Shown here in pieces: positions 51,659 through 61,066 of a stretch of DNA of 64,000 nt. The DNA comes from Myxococcales bacterium. GTDB lineage: Bacteria > Myxococcota_A > Polyangia > Polyangiales > Polyangiaceae. The notes beneath the pieces are model-generated. The model saw only the letters and a program-made list of their open reading frames with translations. It was not told where the DNA came from and ran no database searches. The position numbers and the translations under genes were made by a program. Each line of letters opens with the position of its first letter. Positions within the stretch are counted from its first letter, which is position 1. The DNA lies in contig JADJQX010000007.1 of the NCBI GenBank assembly GCA_016712525.1, positions 930,001 through 994,000 on the forward strand, in the 5' to 3' direction.

Positions 51659-52873
51659 TTACGGCTGCTCGGCGGCGACCCACTTGCGAATGCCTTCGAC
51701 CACGGGGTGGTTCGACGGCACGCCCTTCAAGGGATGCTGGGTGTTGCCTTTGCCCTGCGGGTTCGTGATGAGCAGGCTGTTCTCGCGGTTCGCGAAGTCG
51801 ATCCACTGACGGGCCTGGGCGCACGCCGCCTTCTCGTCGCTGTCGAGCGCGCGAAGGTCCATCGCCTGCGTCGCGACGACCTCGGTGGGCGTGACCCCCG
51901 AGTCGGGCGAGTCCTCGCCGCCCATGTGGCAGCTCACGCACGCGGCAGGGGGCGTGCCGCCATCGGGGAACGAGGCGGCGTCGAGCTGCGGGTCGGGGAT
52001 CGTGTCGATGAACGTTCGGAACGCCGGCACCGCCGACGAGCGAAAGAGATCGAGCGCCGTGCACTCGCGGTTCGGCGCCTTGCCCGGGGTGGTCGAGAAG
52101 GCCTGGAGGACGAGCTTGAGCTGCGTGTCGCCCGCGACGTTGAGCAGGACGAGGCCGCCCCCGAAGAGCTCCTTCCTCGTGCCGGCGGGCACCTCGAGCT
52201 TGCCCTCGAAGCCCGCGTTCTTCGGGTCGACCTTGACTCGCCCGACCTTCGGGATCTGGACGAAGAAGGGCGACTCGATGGTCACGTTGGTGGTCGGCCC
52301 CGCGAGGATCTTCATGCCCGAGAGCGTGAGCACGGAGCCGTCGCGGGCGGCGACGAGCTCGAGGGTCGTGCCGGCGAGCGCCGGATCGACGTCCTTGAGG
52401 TCGATCGCGTTGGCGCCGAGCACGACGGTGAAGGGTTTGGTGGCGGGCAGCTTCTGGGCTCCCACCTCGGCCGCGATCCACTCGCGGACCTTGGCCTTGA
52501 GGTCCGGGGTCGCGTCGAGCGATGGACCGTCGTGGGCGGCTTGGGAGAGCAGCGTGCTGTCGTCCGGATCTTTCGTGACCGGCAAGATGCCGCGGAAGGC
52601 CTTGATCGACGCGTAGGAGTCGGGCTCGGCGAGCCACTTCGGCGCGCCGTTGTAGACGCCCTTGATGTGGCACACGCCGTCCTTCGCGCCGCACCGGTTC
52701 ACGAGGCTCGGCTCGATCTGGCGAAAGAGCGCCTCGGCGTTTTGTGCCGATGCGTCTTGGCCGTCTCCGCCCGGGTCGTCGCTCCCGCAGCCCGTCCCCA
52801 CGAGGGTGCCGAGGGCCATCGAGGCGGCGGCGACGGGCAGGATGATCGCAAAGGCTCTACGAAAAGGCGTCAT
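51659..52873 (-). CDS. Cytochrome-c-like lipoprotein with expanded C...CH motif
   Basis: 404 residues. The leader ends GTGC (about Cys 29). An early pair C-x6-CH (RCGAKDGVCH, about 61-70) and a later canonical haem motif CVSCH (about 311-315, CVSCHMGGED) are both present. Between them is a beta-rich domain (about 160-260, TVVLGANAIDLKDVDP, LKLVLQAFSTTPG). Haem attachment at CVSCH is likely; at the expanded site it is uncertain. Role is envelope electron transfer or carrier, inferred. AGGAG upstream of the ATG at 52873. Confidence 0.75.
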   Translation of the reverse strand: MTPFRRAFAIILPVAAASMALGTLVGTGCGSDDPGGDGQDASAQNAEALFRQIEPSLVNRCGAKDGVCHIKGVYNGAPKWLAEPDSYASIKAFRGILPVTKDPDDSTLLSQAAHDGPSLDATPDLKAKVREWIAAEVGAQKLPATKPFTVVLGANAIDLKDVDPALAGTTLELVAARDGSVLTLSGMKILAGPTTNVTIESPFFVQIPKVGRVKVDPKNAGFEGKLEVPAGTRKELFGGGLVLLNVAGDTQLKLVLQAFSTTPGKAPNRECTALDLFRSSAVPAFRTFIDTIPDPQLDAASFPDGGTPPAACVSCHMGGEDSPDSGVTPTEVVATQAMDLRALDSDEKAACAQARQWIDFANRENSLLITNPQGKGNTQHPLKGVPSNHPVVEGIRKWVAAEQP

Positions 52874-52970
52874 ACGAAGCTCCTAGGCCCCCGCCCCGAG
52901 GCGCGGCGAGGTTTCCCAATTCTTTCGAGTCTTTCGGTCATGCGCAAGGTGGTTTGCGCCCCCCGATGTG

Positions 52971-53579
52971 TCAGGGTTTCACACCTGCGCCGAAGTTGAC
53001 GCCGTCGACGCATGCCCCGACCACGTCGACGAAGGCGGCGTCGGCGCGGTTCAAGATGGGCCCGGTGGCCGTGCCGTCGAAGTACCCGTCGTAGTCGCCC
53101 GGGTCGTTCACGACGCCGTTTCCGGTCGCGTCCGCCTGCACGCGGAGCACGTATTTGCCCACCGTGAGCCCGCCGACCCGGTAGGTGAACCTGTCCGAGA
53201 CGGCGGCCGCGGCGAACGACTGGGAGCGCACGTTGCCCCCTGCGGTCGACACGACCGAGATCTCGACCCGGCGCTGCGCGGGCAGGGGAGCCGGAAAGCT
53301 CACCGTGCCGCGGATGGCGAGCACGCCGCCGAAGGCCCCGTCGAGGCCGAAGCTCGACTCGGGGAGGCACGGCCCGAGGGGGGCGTCGACCGTGGCGTCG
53401 GCGTCGGCCCCGCCGTCGGTCCCGGAATCCCCTCCGCTCGTGCTGCCCCCGCCGACGGCCGGCTGACCGGGGCCGAGCACCGCCGAAGGAATGACCTTGT
53501 CGTCTGAGGAGCAGGCCACGAAAGCGAGCACGACGGCGGAGAGCGAGAGGACCGAGAGCGAGACGGGACGAGAAGCCAT
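52971..53579 (-). CDS. Lipoprotein, unknown function
   Basis: A 202-residue lipoprotein from ATG 53579; leader ends FVAC (about Cys 22). A Gly/Asp/Ser linker rich in DGGADADATVD precedes a beta-rich domain (about 78-200: GVLAIRGTVSFPAPLPAQR, RVEISVVSTAGG, VGGLTVGKYVLRVQADATG). That last repeat is similar to carboxypeptidase-regulatory-like or surface beta-sandwich domains. It includes three Cys in the ends. Function unknown. Lies 97 nt upstream of the cytochrome-like gene on the same strand. Confidence 0.62.
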   Translation of the reverse strand: MASRPVSLSVLSLSAVVLAFVACSSDDKVIPSAVLGPGQPAVGGGSTSGGDSGTDGGADADATVDAPLGPCLPESSFGLDGAFGGVLAIRGTVSFPAPLPAQRRVEISVVSTAGGNVRSQSFAAAAVSDRFTYRVGGLTVGKYVLRVQADATGNGVVNDPGDYDGYFDGTATGPILNRADAAFVDVVGACVDGVNFGAGVKP

Positions 53580-53686
53580 GCCCGCAGTCTTACGGCCCCA
53601 CGACGAAAGGACAAGCAAACGGGGCCGATCGGCGTTCTTGGCCCACCTGGGCTCGCCTTGCCTACGATCCGTGGTGGAGAACCCCG

Positions 53687-54073
53687 ATGACCCCCCAAAA
53701 CCGCCGCTCCGCCATTCGCAAGAACGTCTCCGTGCCGTGCCAGATCGTCCGCCACGAGGACACGCAGGTCTTCGCCGAGATCACCCGAGACCTCAGCGAG
53801 GACGGTATGCAGATCGCTTCGGACGCCTGCCTCGCCGTCGGCGACACGGTCACGGTGTCGTTCCAGACGAGCGACCTCGGCCTGTGGGTCGACGCCGGCG
53901 CCACCGTGGTGCGCGCGGTCCGGGGGCTTCGCAAAGGCGACGACGGACCGGGATTTGCCCTGCGCTTCGACGCCATCGACCCCGTGAAACGGCTCGTCGT
54001 GCGTGGCTCGCTGCGGCGCGCGCTCCCGCCCGTTCCGAAGCGAACGCGCCGCCCCGACGCCGCCCGCGCCTGA
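53687..54073 (+). CDS. PilZ-domain protein
   Basis: A 128-residue single PilZ domain, c-di-GMP receptor. RRSAIRKNV provides the R-x-x-x-R half and DLSEDGMQI the D/N-x-S-x-x-G half of the binding site. Core strands VTVSFQTSDLGLWVDAGATVV and GFALRFDAID follow. GGTGGAG lies upstream of the ATG. Function: effector for c-di-GMP, controlling motility or polysaccharide in family members; the target here is unknown. The window also holds a GGDEF protein. Confidence 0.88.
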   Translation: MTPQNRRSAIRKNVSVPCQIVRHEDTQVFAEITRDLSEDGMQIASDACLAVGDTVTVSFQTSDLGLWVDAGATVVRAVRGLRKGDDGPGFALRFDAIDPVKRLVVRGSLRRALPPVPKRTRRPDAARA

Positions 54074-54173
54074 CGACCCGCCCGCCGCGAGGCGCGCCCG
54101 AGGCCTCCCGGAGGCGACGCATGGCCCTCCGTGCGCAACGTTTTCGGCTCGGCGCCGCCCTGGAACTCGCGCG

Positions 54174-54203
54174 TTGACGCGACCGCGTGGGGTGCCCTAT
54201 CTG
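54174..54203 (+). promoter_or_regulatory. Candidate promoter of the RND exporter gene
   Basis: TTGACG (54174-54179), an 18-nt spacer, TATCTG (54198-54203), 41 nt before the ATG at 54245. Confidence 0.4.
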
Positions 54204-54244
54204 GTTCAAATCGCCCGGAAAACCAAGGTCCGGCGGCTTGACCC

Positions 54245-57037
54245 ATGAAAGAGCTTTTTCAACGCACCCTCGAGCGCCTCGTGCGCTTCTCCGAGCGAAG
54301 GTTCTACGCCGTCCTTCTTTTGGCGGTCGTGTTCGCCGCGGCCTGCCTCGGCTACGCGAAGACGACGCTCCAGGTCCGAAGCGACTTCACCGAGCTCTTG
54401 CCGAAGGACAGCCCCGGCCTCAAGGCCTACGAGCACCAGCTCGGCCGTGTCGGCGGTGGTGCGTCGTTCATCTTCGTCGTCGAGTCGCCCGACAGAGCCG
54501 CCAACGAGCGTTTCATCGACGACGTCTCGGCGCGCCTCGACGCCGACGTCAAGAAGCACAAGGCCTGCGAGGCGGCGTGCAACGGCGACGACGGGTGCCG
54601 TCGCGCGTGCGGGGTGAACCTCGTCCAATACTTCGAGAACGGAACGAAGGAGGTCCAGACCTTCTACCGCTCCCACAAGTGGCTCTTCGCCACCAAGAAG
54701 GACCTCGAGGACGCCGACAGCACCGTCGACCGCCAGGTGGCCCTCCGAACGGGCCTCGTCGAGAACCTCCTCGACGAAGACGACGCCGGCGCCCCGCGGG
54801 ACGGGGGAGCCGGAAAACCGAGCGTTTCCCCCGTTCCGCAGGTCGCCAAGGCCGCGCCGAAGGGAGACGCCGGCGCTCTAGCCGCTGCCCCGCCCGCGCC
54901 CGGTGACGGTGGCGCGCCCGTCGACGGCGGGGCCCCGAAGAGCGAGAAGAAGTCGGCCCTCGGCCTCGACGAGATGAACGACCGCTGGGAAGCCTCGGCG
55001 AAGAAACACGACGACTTCCCGACGGGATACTTCGCGAGCCAAGACGGCAAGACCCTCGTCCTCCGCATCATCACGAGCGCGCAGGGCATGGGCGAGACGA
55101 GCGGCGATGCCTTCACCGTGAAGATGAAGGCCCTCGTCGATGGCCTCCGCGCCGACGACGCCAAGGCCGAAAAGAAGCGCTACGACCCGCAGATGGTGGT
55201 CGGCTTCGCGGGCGACATCCCGAACGCCAAGGCCGAAAAGGAGTCCATCGTCGACGAGGCCATCTGGGCCACGGTCGCCGCGCTCGTGTGCGTCGCGCTC
55301 GGCATCGTCGTCTATTTCCGCTCGATCGTGTCGCTGTTCGTCGTGCTGCTCCCGGTCGCGGTCGGCATCGGCGCTGCCTACGCGTTCGCCACGTTCCACT
55401 TCGGCTACGTGAACACGGCGGGGGCGTTCCTCGGGGCCATCATCGTCGGCAACGGCATCAACTACCCGATCGTGCTGCTCGCGCGGTACCGCGAGTTCAA
55501 AAAGCGCATGCCCCCCTCGGTCGCGCGGCTCGAGGCGGTGAAGAACGCCTTCCGGGCCGAGCTCGTCGGCGCGAGCGTCGCGGGCATCGCGTACGGCTCG
55601 CTCACCATCACGGCCTTCCGCGGCTTCAGCCAGTTCGGCGCGATCGGCATTCTCGGGATGTTCTTCGTGTGGGCCTCCATCGTGCCGATCGTCCCGGCGC
55701 TGGTCGTCGCGATCGAGAAGGTCTACCCGAAGTTCCTGTCGCCTCCGCTCGAGGTCGCGCTCACGGAGGACGAGGTCGCGAAGCTCCCCGCGAAGACCCA
55801 CGGGCTCATCGTCCGCGGGCTCGCGTGGGTGACGCGTAAGTTCCCGAAATCGCTCGTGATCGTGTCGATCGGTGTGACGCTCTTCGCGGCCTCGAAGCTG
55901 CCGCACTACCTCCGCGATCCGTGGGAGTACAACTTCCACAACCTCGGCTCGCGCGGCTCCAAGGCGGCCGGCGGGGGTGGGGCGGGGGAGTGGAGCACCA
56001 AGGCCGATCAGGTCTTCCAGGGAAAGACCGACATCTCCGGCGCGCGCATCATGGCCGACAACGCCGAGCAAGTGCCCGAGGTCAAGGCGAAGATCTTGGC
56101 GAACGACGCCGCCGATCCGAAAGGCGCGCTCATCCAGACGATCGTGACGATCGACGACTTTCTGCCGGGAACGCTCGACGAGCAGAAGGAGAAGCTCGCG
56201 ATCTTGGATCGTATTCGCGACCACCTCACGCCCAAGGTCATGGAGAGCCTCACACCGGACGAGCGCAAGCGCGTCGAAGAGATGATGCCCCCCGAGGACC
56301 TCGCCCCCGTCGAGCGCAAGGACGTACCCCCGCTCATTCGCCGCCGCTTCGAGGAGCTGAACGGCACCGTAGGCACGCTCTTCTACATCCAATACAAGCC
56401 CAACACGTCCTGGAGTGACGGCCACACCGTGCTCCGCATCGCGAAGGCGTCGGACAACATCCGGCTCGACAGCGGCGTCGTGGTGCAGACCGCTTCACGG
56501 CCGACGATTTACGCCGAGATGATCCGGTCCCTCGAGCACGACGGGCCGCTCGCTACGGTCGCGTCGTTCCTGGCCGTCATCGTCGTCGTCGTGCTCGCGA
56601 CGCACCAGCTCCGCGGGGCTGCGTCCGTGCTGCTCGCGCTGCTCATGGGCGTCGTATGCACGATGGGGCTCGCTGCACATCTGGACGTGAAGCTGAACTT
56701 CTTGAACTTCGTCGCCCTCCCGATCACCTTCGGCATCGGGTGCGAGTACCCGTTCAACATCTTCGATCGCACGCGCCTCTTGGGCGGAGCCGTCGACAAG
56801 GCCGTGCTGAGGTCGGGCGGCGCCGTCGTGCTCTGCTCGTACACCACGATCATCGGCTACGGGTCGCTGCTCATCTCGGACAACCAAGCCCTCCAGTCGT
56901 TCGGGTACCTGGCGGTCGCCGGCGAGATCGCCTGCATCGTCATGGCGATGCTGTTCTTGCCGGCGCTCCTCCACCTCATCCTCGCGAAGACCCCGATCGA
57001 CGCGAAGGTCGAGGCGAAGGCCGACCTCGAGCACTAA
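54245..57037 (+). CDS. RND-superfamily (MMPL/HpnN-like) membrane exporter
   Basis: 930 residues, about 12 transmembrane helices in two halves. TM1 about 21-38; a large periplasmic loop (about 40-340); TM2-6 with VALGIVVYFRSIVSLFVVLLPVAV and similar; a second loop (about 560-755); and TM7-12 (about 760-920) with AHLDVKLNFLNFVALPITFGIG. Related to MMPL/HpnN proteins that move lipids such as hopanoids. The first loop has a Cys cluster C108-x3-C112-x5-C118-x3-C122, and a Gly/Ala/Pro/Asp-rich insert (about 180-235). Start ATG 54245 has no strong Shine-Dalgarno. Substrate unknown. Converges on opcA with 13 bp between. Confidence 0.85.
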   Translation: MKELFQRTLERLVRFSERRFYAVLLLAVVFAAACLGYAKTTLQVRSDFTELLPKDSPGLKAYEHQLGRVGGGASFIFVVESPDRAANERFIDDVSARLDADVKKHKACEAACNGDDGCRRACGVNLVQYFENGTKEVQTFYRSHKWLFATKKDLEDADSTVDRQVALRTGLVENLLDEDDAGAPRDGGAGKPSVSPVPQVAKAAPKGDAGALAAAPPAPGDGGAPVDGGAPKSEKKSALGLDEMNDRWEASAKKHDDFPTGYFASQDGKTLVLRIITSAQGMGETSGDAFTVKMKALVDGLRADDAKAEKKRYDPQMVVGFAGDIPNAKAEKESIVDEAIWATVAALVCVALGIVVYFRSIVSLFVVLLPVAVGIGAAYAFATFHFGYVNTAGAFLGAIIVGNGINYPIVLLARYREFKKRMPPSVARLEAVKNAFRAELVGASVAGIAYGSLTITAFRGFSQFGAIGILGMFFVWASIVPIVPALVVAIEKVYPKFLSPPLEVALTEDEVAKLPAKTHGLIVRGLAWVTRKFPKSLVIVSIGVTLFAASKLPHYLRDPWEYNFHNLGSRGSKAAGGGGAGEWSTKADQVFQGKTDISGARIMADNAEQVPEVKAKILANDAADPKGALIQTIVTIDDFLPGTLDEQKEKLAILDRIRDHLTPKVMESLTPDERKRVEEMMPPEDLAPVERKDVPPLIRRRFEELNGTVGTLFYIQYKPNTSWSDGHTVLRIAKASDNIRLDSGVVVQTASRPTIYAEMIRSLEHDGPLATVASFLAVIVVVVLATHQLRGAASVLLALLMGVVCTMGLAAHLDVKLNFLNFVALPITFGIGCEYPFNIFDRTRLLGGAVDKAVLRSGGAVVLCSYTTIIGYGSLLISDNQALQSFGYLAVAGEIACIVMAMLFLPALLHLILAKTPIDAKVEAKADLEH

Positions 57038-57050
57038 AGGGCGGTCGGCC

Positions 57051-58175
57051 TCAGGTCGCCGTCACGTCGAGCGTGCTCGTGCGCGCCCCGACGTGCTCGT
57101 CCGCGATGGCCTCGGCGAAGGCGATGGCCTCGAGCAGCGCGGGGTCGACCGACGGTCGCCTCAGGGTGCGCTCGAGCCACTTCCCGGCCTTGTTGGTGCC
57201 GAGCCGCACGCGCTGCTCGAGCGCGGTGCCCGTCGACGTCTGGAGCCTCCACGTGACCACGTCGGCGTCCGCCGTCCGACCGCGCTGACCACCGCTCGCG
57301 AGCTCGCGCACGGTGCTGCCCTTCAGCGTCTCGGCCCCGCGGCGCGCGTGCACCGTGACCTCGGCGAGGGTCGAGGGAGCGACCCCCTCCGGCCGTGGCA
57401 CCGCCACGATCTCGAACGTCACGTCCGCCCCGTCCGGGCGCACGTAGCGCACGGCGCCTCCCGCCCGGTACGAGCGAATCCCGAGGCGGCTCCCGAGCCA
57501 CCCCACGAGGAGGGCGGCCTCGGAGCCCACGAGCGCTCCCGGATCCGACGCCTGCGCCACGACCACGCGCTCGACGTGGGCCGCGAACGGCGTGTGCTCG
57601 GCCTGATCGAAGAACCTCGCCAAGAGGTCTTGCCACGCCTCGATGCGCGTCCACGCGAGGTCGGCGATGTGGGCCGCGGGGTGCGTGCCGGCGAACGAGG
57701 CGAGGCCGACGAGGTTCGCGACCGAGGTGTACTCCGAGTCGATGATGACGCGGTCGGCGCGCTCCGCGATCTGCTCGAACACCGCGTCGTGCGCGTGGAG
57801 GCGCCCGAGCCAGACGAGGACGATGGGTACGTCCGGTGCGAGTAAAGCTTCGAGAATACTCGGGATTCTGAAGCACATCGGGCCCTTGGCGGTCAGCGAG
57901 ATGCGTTCGGTGAACGCGTTCTTGTCGACCTCGACCGACGTCGCGTGCCCCTCGAGCGCGCCCTCGCGGGAGCCCGGGTCGAGGCCCACGACGATCGCGC
58001 GCGCGAGCAGCGTCGGCGCGACGTCGTCGACCACCTGCGTGTACCGCGAGGCGAGATCGAACGACTCGGCCACCACGACGAGGTTCATGGAAAGTACACG
58101 CGTCCCCGCGCCACGGTTCTCCCCGAACGTGCGCAGCTCGCGCTCGATGGCGGCGAGGATCGGCCCGGCGTTCAC
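57051..58175 (-). CDS. opcA: Glucose-6-phosphate dehydrogenase assembly protein OpcA
   Basis: 374 residues. The family is recognised from its place after zwf and motifs IVLVWLGRLHAHDAVFEQI, RVIIDSEYTS, LADLAWTRIEAWQDLLARFF and EAALLVGWLGSRLGI. OpcA supports assembly and redox activation of G6PDH in cyanobacteria and actinobacteria (family knowledge). Start GTG 58175, overlapping the zwf stop by 4 nt, strongly indicating co-translation. Third in gnd-zwf-opcA. Confidence 0.9.
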   Translation of the reverse strand: MNAGPILAAIERELRTFGENRGAGTRVLSMNLVVVAESFDLASRYTQVVDDVAPTLLARAIVVGLDPGSREGALEGHATSVEVDKNAFTERISLTAKGPMCFRIPSILEALLAPDVPIVLVWLGRLHAHDAVFEQIAERADRVIIDSEYTSVANLVGLASFAGTHPAAHIADLAWTRIEAWQDLLARFFDQAEHTPFAAHVERVVVAQASDPGALVGSEAALLVGWLGSRLGIRSYRAGGAVRYVRPDGADVTFEIVAVPRPEGVAPSTLAEVTVHARRGAETLKGSTVRELASGGQRGRTADADVVTWRLQTSTGTALEQRVRLGTNKAGKWLERTLRRPSVDPALLEAIAFAEAIADEHVGARTSTLDVTAT

Positions 58176-59698
58176 GGTCGCCTCCAGCGCCGGCCGTCGC
58201 GGGCGAGGAGATCGTCGGCCTGGTCAGGCCCCCACGAGCCCGACGTATAGACGGGAGGCGGAGCGTTCGCTTCGGCGTGCCACGCGTCGAACACGCGGTC
58301 GATGAAGGCCCACTGCTCTTCGACCTCGTCGTGGCGCGTGAAGAGCGTCGCGTCGCCGCGCATCGCGTCGAGGAGGAGCCGCTCGTAGGCCTCGGGCGTG
58401 TTCGAGCCGAACGCGGCGCCGTAGCGAAAGTCCATCGCCACGTCGCGCAGGATGGTGTGCTGACCGGGCTCCTTCGTGATGAAGCGGAGCGCGATGCCTT
58501 CGTCGGGCTGGATCCGGAGGGCGAGCACGTTGGGGGTCACGCCGCCGTCCGGCGCGCGGAACAGGTTGTGGGGCACCTTCTTGAACTGGATGGCGACCTC
58601 GGTCACGCGCCGCGCGAGCCTCTTTCCGGCCCGAACGTAGAAGGGCACGCCGCCCCAGCGCCAGTTGTCGACGAACATGCGCATCGCGACGAACGTCTCG
58701 ATGCGCGACGTGGGGGACACGTCCGGCTCCTCGCGGTAGGCCGGCACCTCGTCCCCGCGCACGACGCCCCGGCCGTACTGACCACGGACCACGTTCTCTT
58801 GCACGAGCGAGCGCTCCATGGGGCGGAGCGAGCGGAGCACCTTCACCTTCTCGTCGCGCACGGCGTCCGCCGCGAGCGAGATCGGTGGCTCCATGGCCGT
58901 GAGGCAGAAGAGCTGCATCAGGTGGTTCTCGACGATGTCCTTGGTGACGCCCGTCTCTTCGTAGAACTTCCCGCGGCCCTCGACGCCGATCTCCTCGGCC
59001 ACGGTGATCTGCACGTGATCGACGTGCTCGCGGTTCCACACCGGTTCGAAGAGGCTGTTCGCGAAGCGGAAGACGAGCAGGTTCTGCACCGTCTCCTTGC
59101 CGAGGTAGTGGTCGATGCGGAACACCTGCGACTCGTCGAACGCGGAGGCGAAGACCTGGTTCAGGGCCCGCGCGCTCTCGAGGTCCTGGCCGAAGGGCTT
59201 CTCGACGACGACGCGGGTGATCGGCCTCCCCGCTCCGGGAGCCTCGATGAGCTTCGCCTCGCGGAGGTGCGACACGATCTGACCGAACTCGGACGGAGGT
59301 ACGGCGAGGTAGTAGAGCCGGTTTCGGGTGCCTCGGTCGGCCTCGAGCGCCTCGAGCTGGGCGCGCAGGGCCGCGTAGGTCTCGGGTTTGTCGAACGCCC
59401 CGCGGACGTAGTGGATGCCGCGCTCGAAGTCGTCCCAGACGGCCTCGTCGATGGGCTTGCGCCGGGAGAAGGCCGACACGCCGTCCTTCATTTCCTTGCG
59501 AAACTGCTCTTCCGACTTGTCGCGCCTCGCGACGCCAACGACCGCGAAGCCGCCGGGGAGCGTCCGGCTCAGGGACAAGTTGTAGAGCGCAGGCAAGAGC
59601 TTGCGCTTCGTGAGGTCGCCCGAGGCCCCGAAGATGACGACGGCGAACGGGGCCGCGGTACGGTCCTCGGAGAGCCCACGCCGGAGCGGGTTCTGCAT
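58172..59698 (-). CDS. zwf: Glucose-6-phosphate 1-dehydrogenase
   Basis: 508 residues. NADP site FGASGDLTKRKL at the start; active-site motif RIDHYLGKETV; EKPFGQDLESA. Oxidises glucose 6-phosphate to 6-phosphogluconolactone, yielding NADPH, the first step of the oxidative pentose phosphate pathway. Length typical. It follows gnd by 4 bp and overlaps opcA by 4 nt. Confidence 0.96.
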   Translation of the reverse strand: MQNPLRRGLSEDRTAAPFAVVIFGASGDLTKRKLLPALYNLSLSRTLPGGFAVVGVARRDKSEEQFRKEMKDGVSAFSRRKPIDEAVWDDFERGIHYVRGAFDKPETYAALRAQLEALEADRGTRNRLYYLAVPPSEFGQIVSHLREAKLIEAPGAGRPITRVVVEKPFGQDLESARALNQVFASAFDESQVFRIDHYLGKETVQNLLVFRFANSLFEPVWNREHVDHVQITVAEEIGVEGRGKFYEETGVTKDIVENHLMQLFCLTAMEPPISLAADAVRDEKVKVLRSLRPMERSLVQENVVRGQYGRGVVRGDEVPAYREEPDVSPTSRIETFVAMRMFVDNWRWGGVPFYVRAGKRLARRVTEVAIQFKKVPHNLFRAPDGGVTPNVLALRIQPDEGIALRFITKEPGQHTILRDVAMDFRYGAAFGSNTPEAYERLLLDAMRGDATLFTRHDEVEEQWAFIDRVFDAWHAEANAPPPVYTSGSWGPDQADDLLARDGRRWRRP

Positions 59699-59702
59699 GG
59701 TG

Positions 59703-60599
59703 TCAGGCCTTCTTGACGGCGTGACCGCCGAACTCGTTGCGCAGCGCCGCGAGGACGCGCATGGCGAAGGAGCTCTCTTGCCGCGACGTGAACCGGGCGA
59801 AGAGCGACGCGGCGATCGTGGGGACGGGGACCGCCAACGCGATGGCCTCGTTCACTGTCCAACGGCCCTCGCCCGAGTCGTTCACGTAGGCCTTGAGCCC
59901 CTCGAGCTTCGGGTCCTTCTTGAACGCGTTCTCGGCGAGCTCGAGGAGCCACGACCGCACGACGCTGCCTCGGTTCCAGATGCCCGAGAGGCGCCCGAGG
60001 TCGTAGCCGTAGTCGCTCGCGGCGAGCAGCTCGAAGCCCTCGGCGTAGGCCTGCATCATCGCGTACTCGATGCCATTGTGGACCATCTTGGCGAAGTGCC
60101 CGGCGCCCGCCTTCCCGAGGTAGGCGAGGCCCTCTTCGGGCGCGAGCGTCCGCAGCGCGGGCTCGATGTGGTCGTAGGCGGACCGGTCCCCGCCGACCAT
60201 GAGGCAGTACCCGTTCTGAAGGCCCCAGACGCCGCCCGAGGTGCCGGCGTCGAGGAACCTCATGCCCTTCTCCTCCAAGAAGGCCGATCGCCGGATGGAT
60301 TCGCGGAAGTTCGAGTTGCCGCCGTCGATGACGATGTCGCCCTTGGAGAGCAGGCCCGCGAGCTCGACGATGGTCGCCTCGGTCGGATCCCCCGCGGGGA
60401 CCATCACCCATACGGCGCGGGGCCCCGAGAGCTTGCCCACGAGCTCCGCGAGCGACGACGCGCCCTTTGCGCCTTCGGCGACCACGGCGGCCACGGCGTC
60501 CGCGGAGCGATCGAACGCGACCACCTCGTGCCCGCCCCGGAGGAGCCTCCGGACCATGTTCCCGCCCATCTTTCCGAGCCCGACGAGTGCGATTTGCAT
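59703..60599 (-). CDS. gnd: 6-phosphogluconate dehydrogenase, decarboxylating (short YqeC-type)
   Basis: 298 residues. NAD(P) site IALVGLGKMGGNM; VIDGGNSNFRES; catalytic FLDAGTSGGVWGL; GAGHFAKMVHNGIEYAMMQAY. Converts 6-phosphogluconate to ribulose 5-phosphate with NAD(P)H. It is the short (about 300 residue) family, distinct from the 470-residue Escherichia coli Gnd. Start ATG 60599 with AGAGAG upstream. First gene of the gnd-zwf-opcA operon; 6-phosphogluconolactonase is not in the window. Confidence 0.93.
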   Translation of the reverse strand: MQIALVGLGKMGGNMVRRLLRGGHEVVAFDRSADAVAAVVAEGAKGASSLAELVGKLSGPRAVWVMVPAGDPTEATIVELAGLLSKGDIVIDGGNSNFRESIRRSAFLEEKGMRFLDAGTSGGVWGLQNGYCLMVGGDRSAYDHIEPALRTLAPEEGLAYLGKAGAGHFAKMVHNGIEYAMMQAYAEGFELLAASDYGYDLGRLSGIWNRGSVVRSWLLELAENAFKKDPKLEGLKAYVNDSGEGRWTVNEAIALAVPVPTIAASLFARFTSRQESSFAMRVLAALRNEFGGHAVKKA

Positions 60600-60745
60600 G
60601 TGGTTTCTCTCTTGTGAGTGAATGTGGGCCGCTGGCCCGTGGCCGATTCGCGCGGGGCGAGCATATCTCGCACCTCGCGCAGGAGGTGCGCTCCACGTGT
60701 GAAAAAAGACGCAACCTCTTCCCGCGGGTTGTCATCGCACCTTAC

Positions 60746-61036
60746 GTGGGCGAAAAAATTAGCACCAAACCGTACGAGAACCCCCTCCAGTCCATCCCCG
60801 CCGACGCTCCGTCCGAGCCCAAGCGCCCGAAGCCCCGAGGCTTTGCGGCCATGGACCCGGCGAAAGTCAGCGAGATCGCCCGCAAGGGCGGAAAAGCGGC
60901 CCACGCGGCCGGAACGGCGCACGAGTTTACCCCCGAAGAGGCCCGCGTCGCGGGAAAGAAGGGGGGGCTCGCGCCGCACTCGCGCCGGGGCACCCAAAAG
61001 GCCCCGCCGAGCGAGAAGCCCGGGCCGGGAATTTGA
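60746..61036 (+). CDS. KGG-repeat (YciG-like) small protein
   Basis: 96 residues from GTG 60746; a later ATG at 60851 gives a 61-residue form. It contains RGFAAMDPAKVSEIARKGGKAAH and AHEFTPEEARVAGKKGG, which hold two copies of the KGG stress motif. Proteins of this family are small, hydrophilic and stress-induced. The N-terminal 35 residues are Pro/Lys-rich. Start uncertain because no Shine-Dalgarno is visible at either position. Confidence 0.75.
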   Translation: MGEKISTKPYENPLQSIPADAPSEPKRPKPRGFAAMDPAKVSEIARKGGKAAHAAGTAHEFTPEEARVAGKKGGLAPHSRRGTQKAPPSEKPGPGI

Positions 61037-61061
61037 CCTGATTTCCCTGGCTACGTAGGGT
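61033..61061 (+). promoter_or_regulatory. Candidate promoter of the DUF433 gene
   Basis: TTGACC (61033-61038), a 17-nt spacer, TAGGGT (61056-61061), ending 5 nt before the ATG at 61067. It overlaps the end of the KGG gene. Suggests a leaderless transcript. Confidence 0.5.
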
Positions 61062-61066
61062 GTGGC

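Noticed and set aside
54200..54230. T-loop-like GGTTCAAATC, possible tRNA 3' end
   Set aside because: The flanking bases do not form a T-stem (tctgg and cgccc do not pair) and there is no acceptor or anticodon arm.
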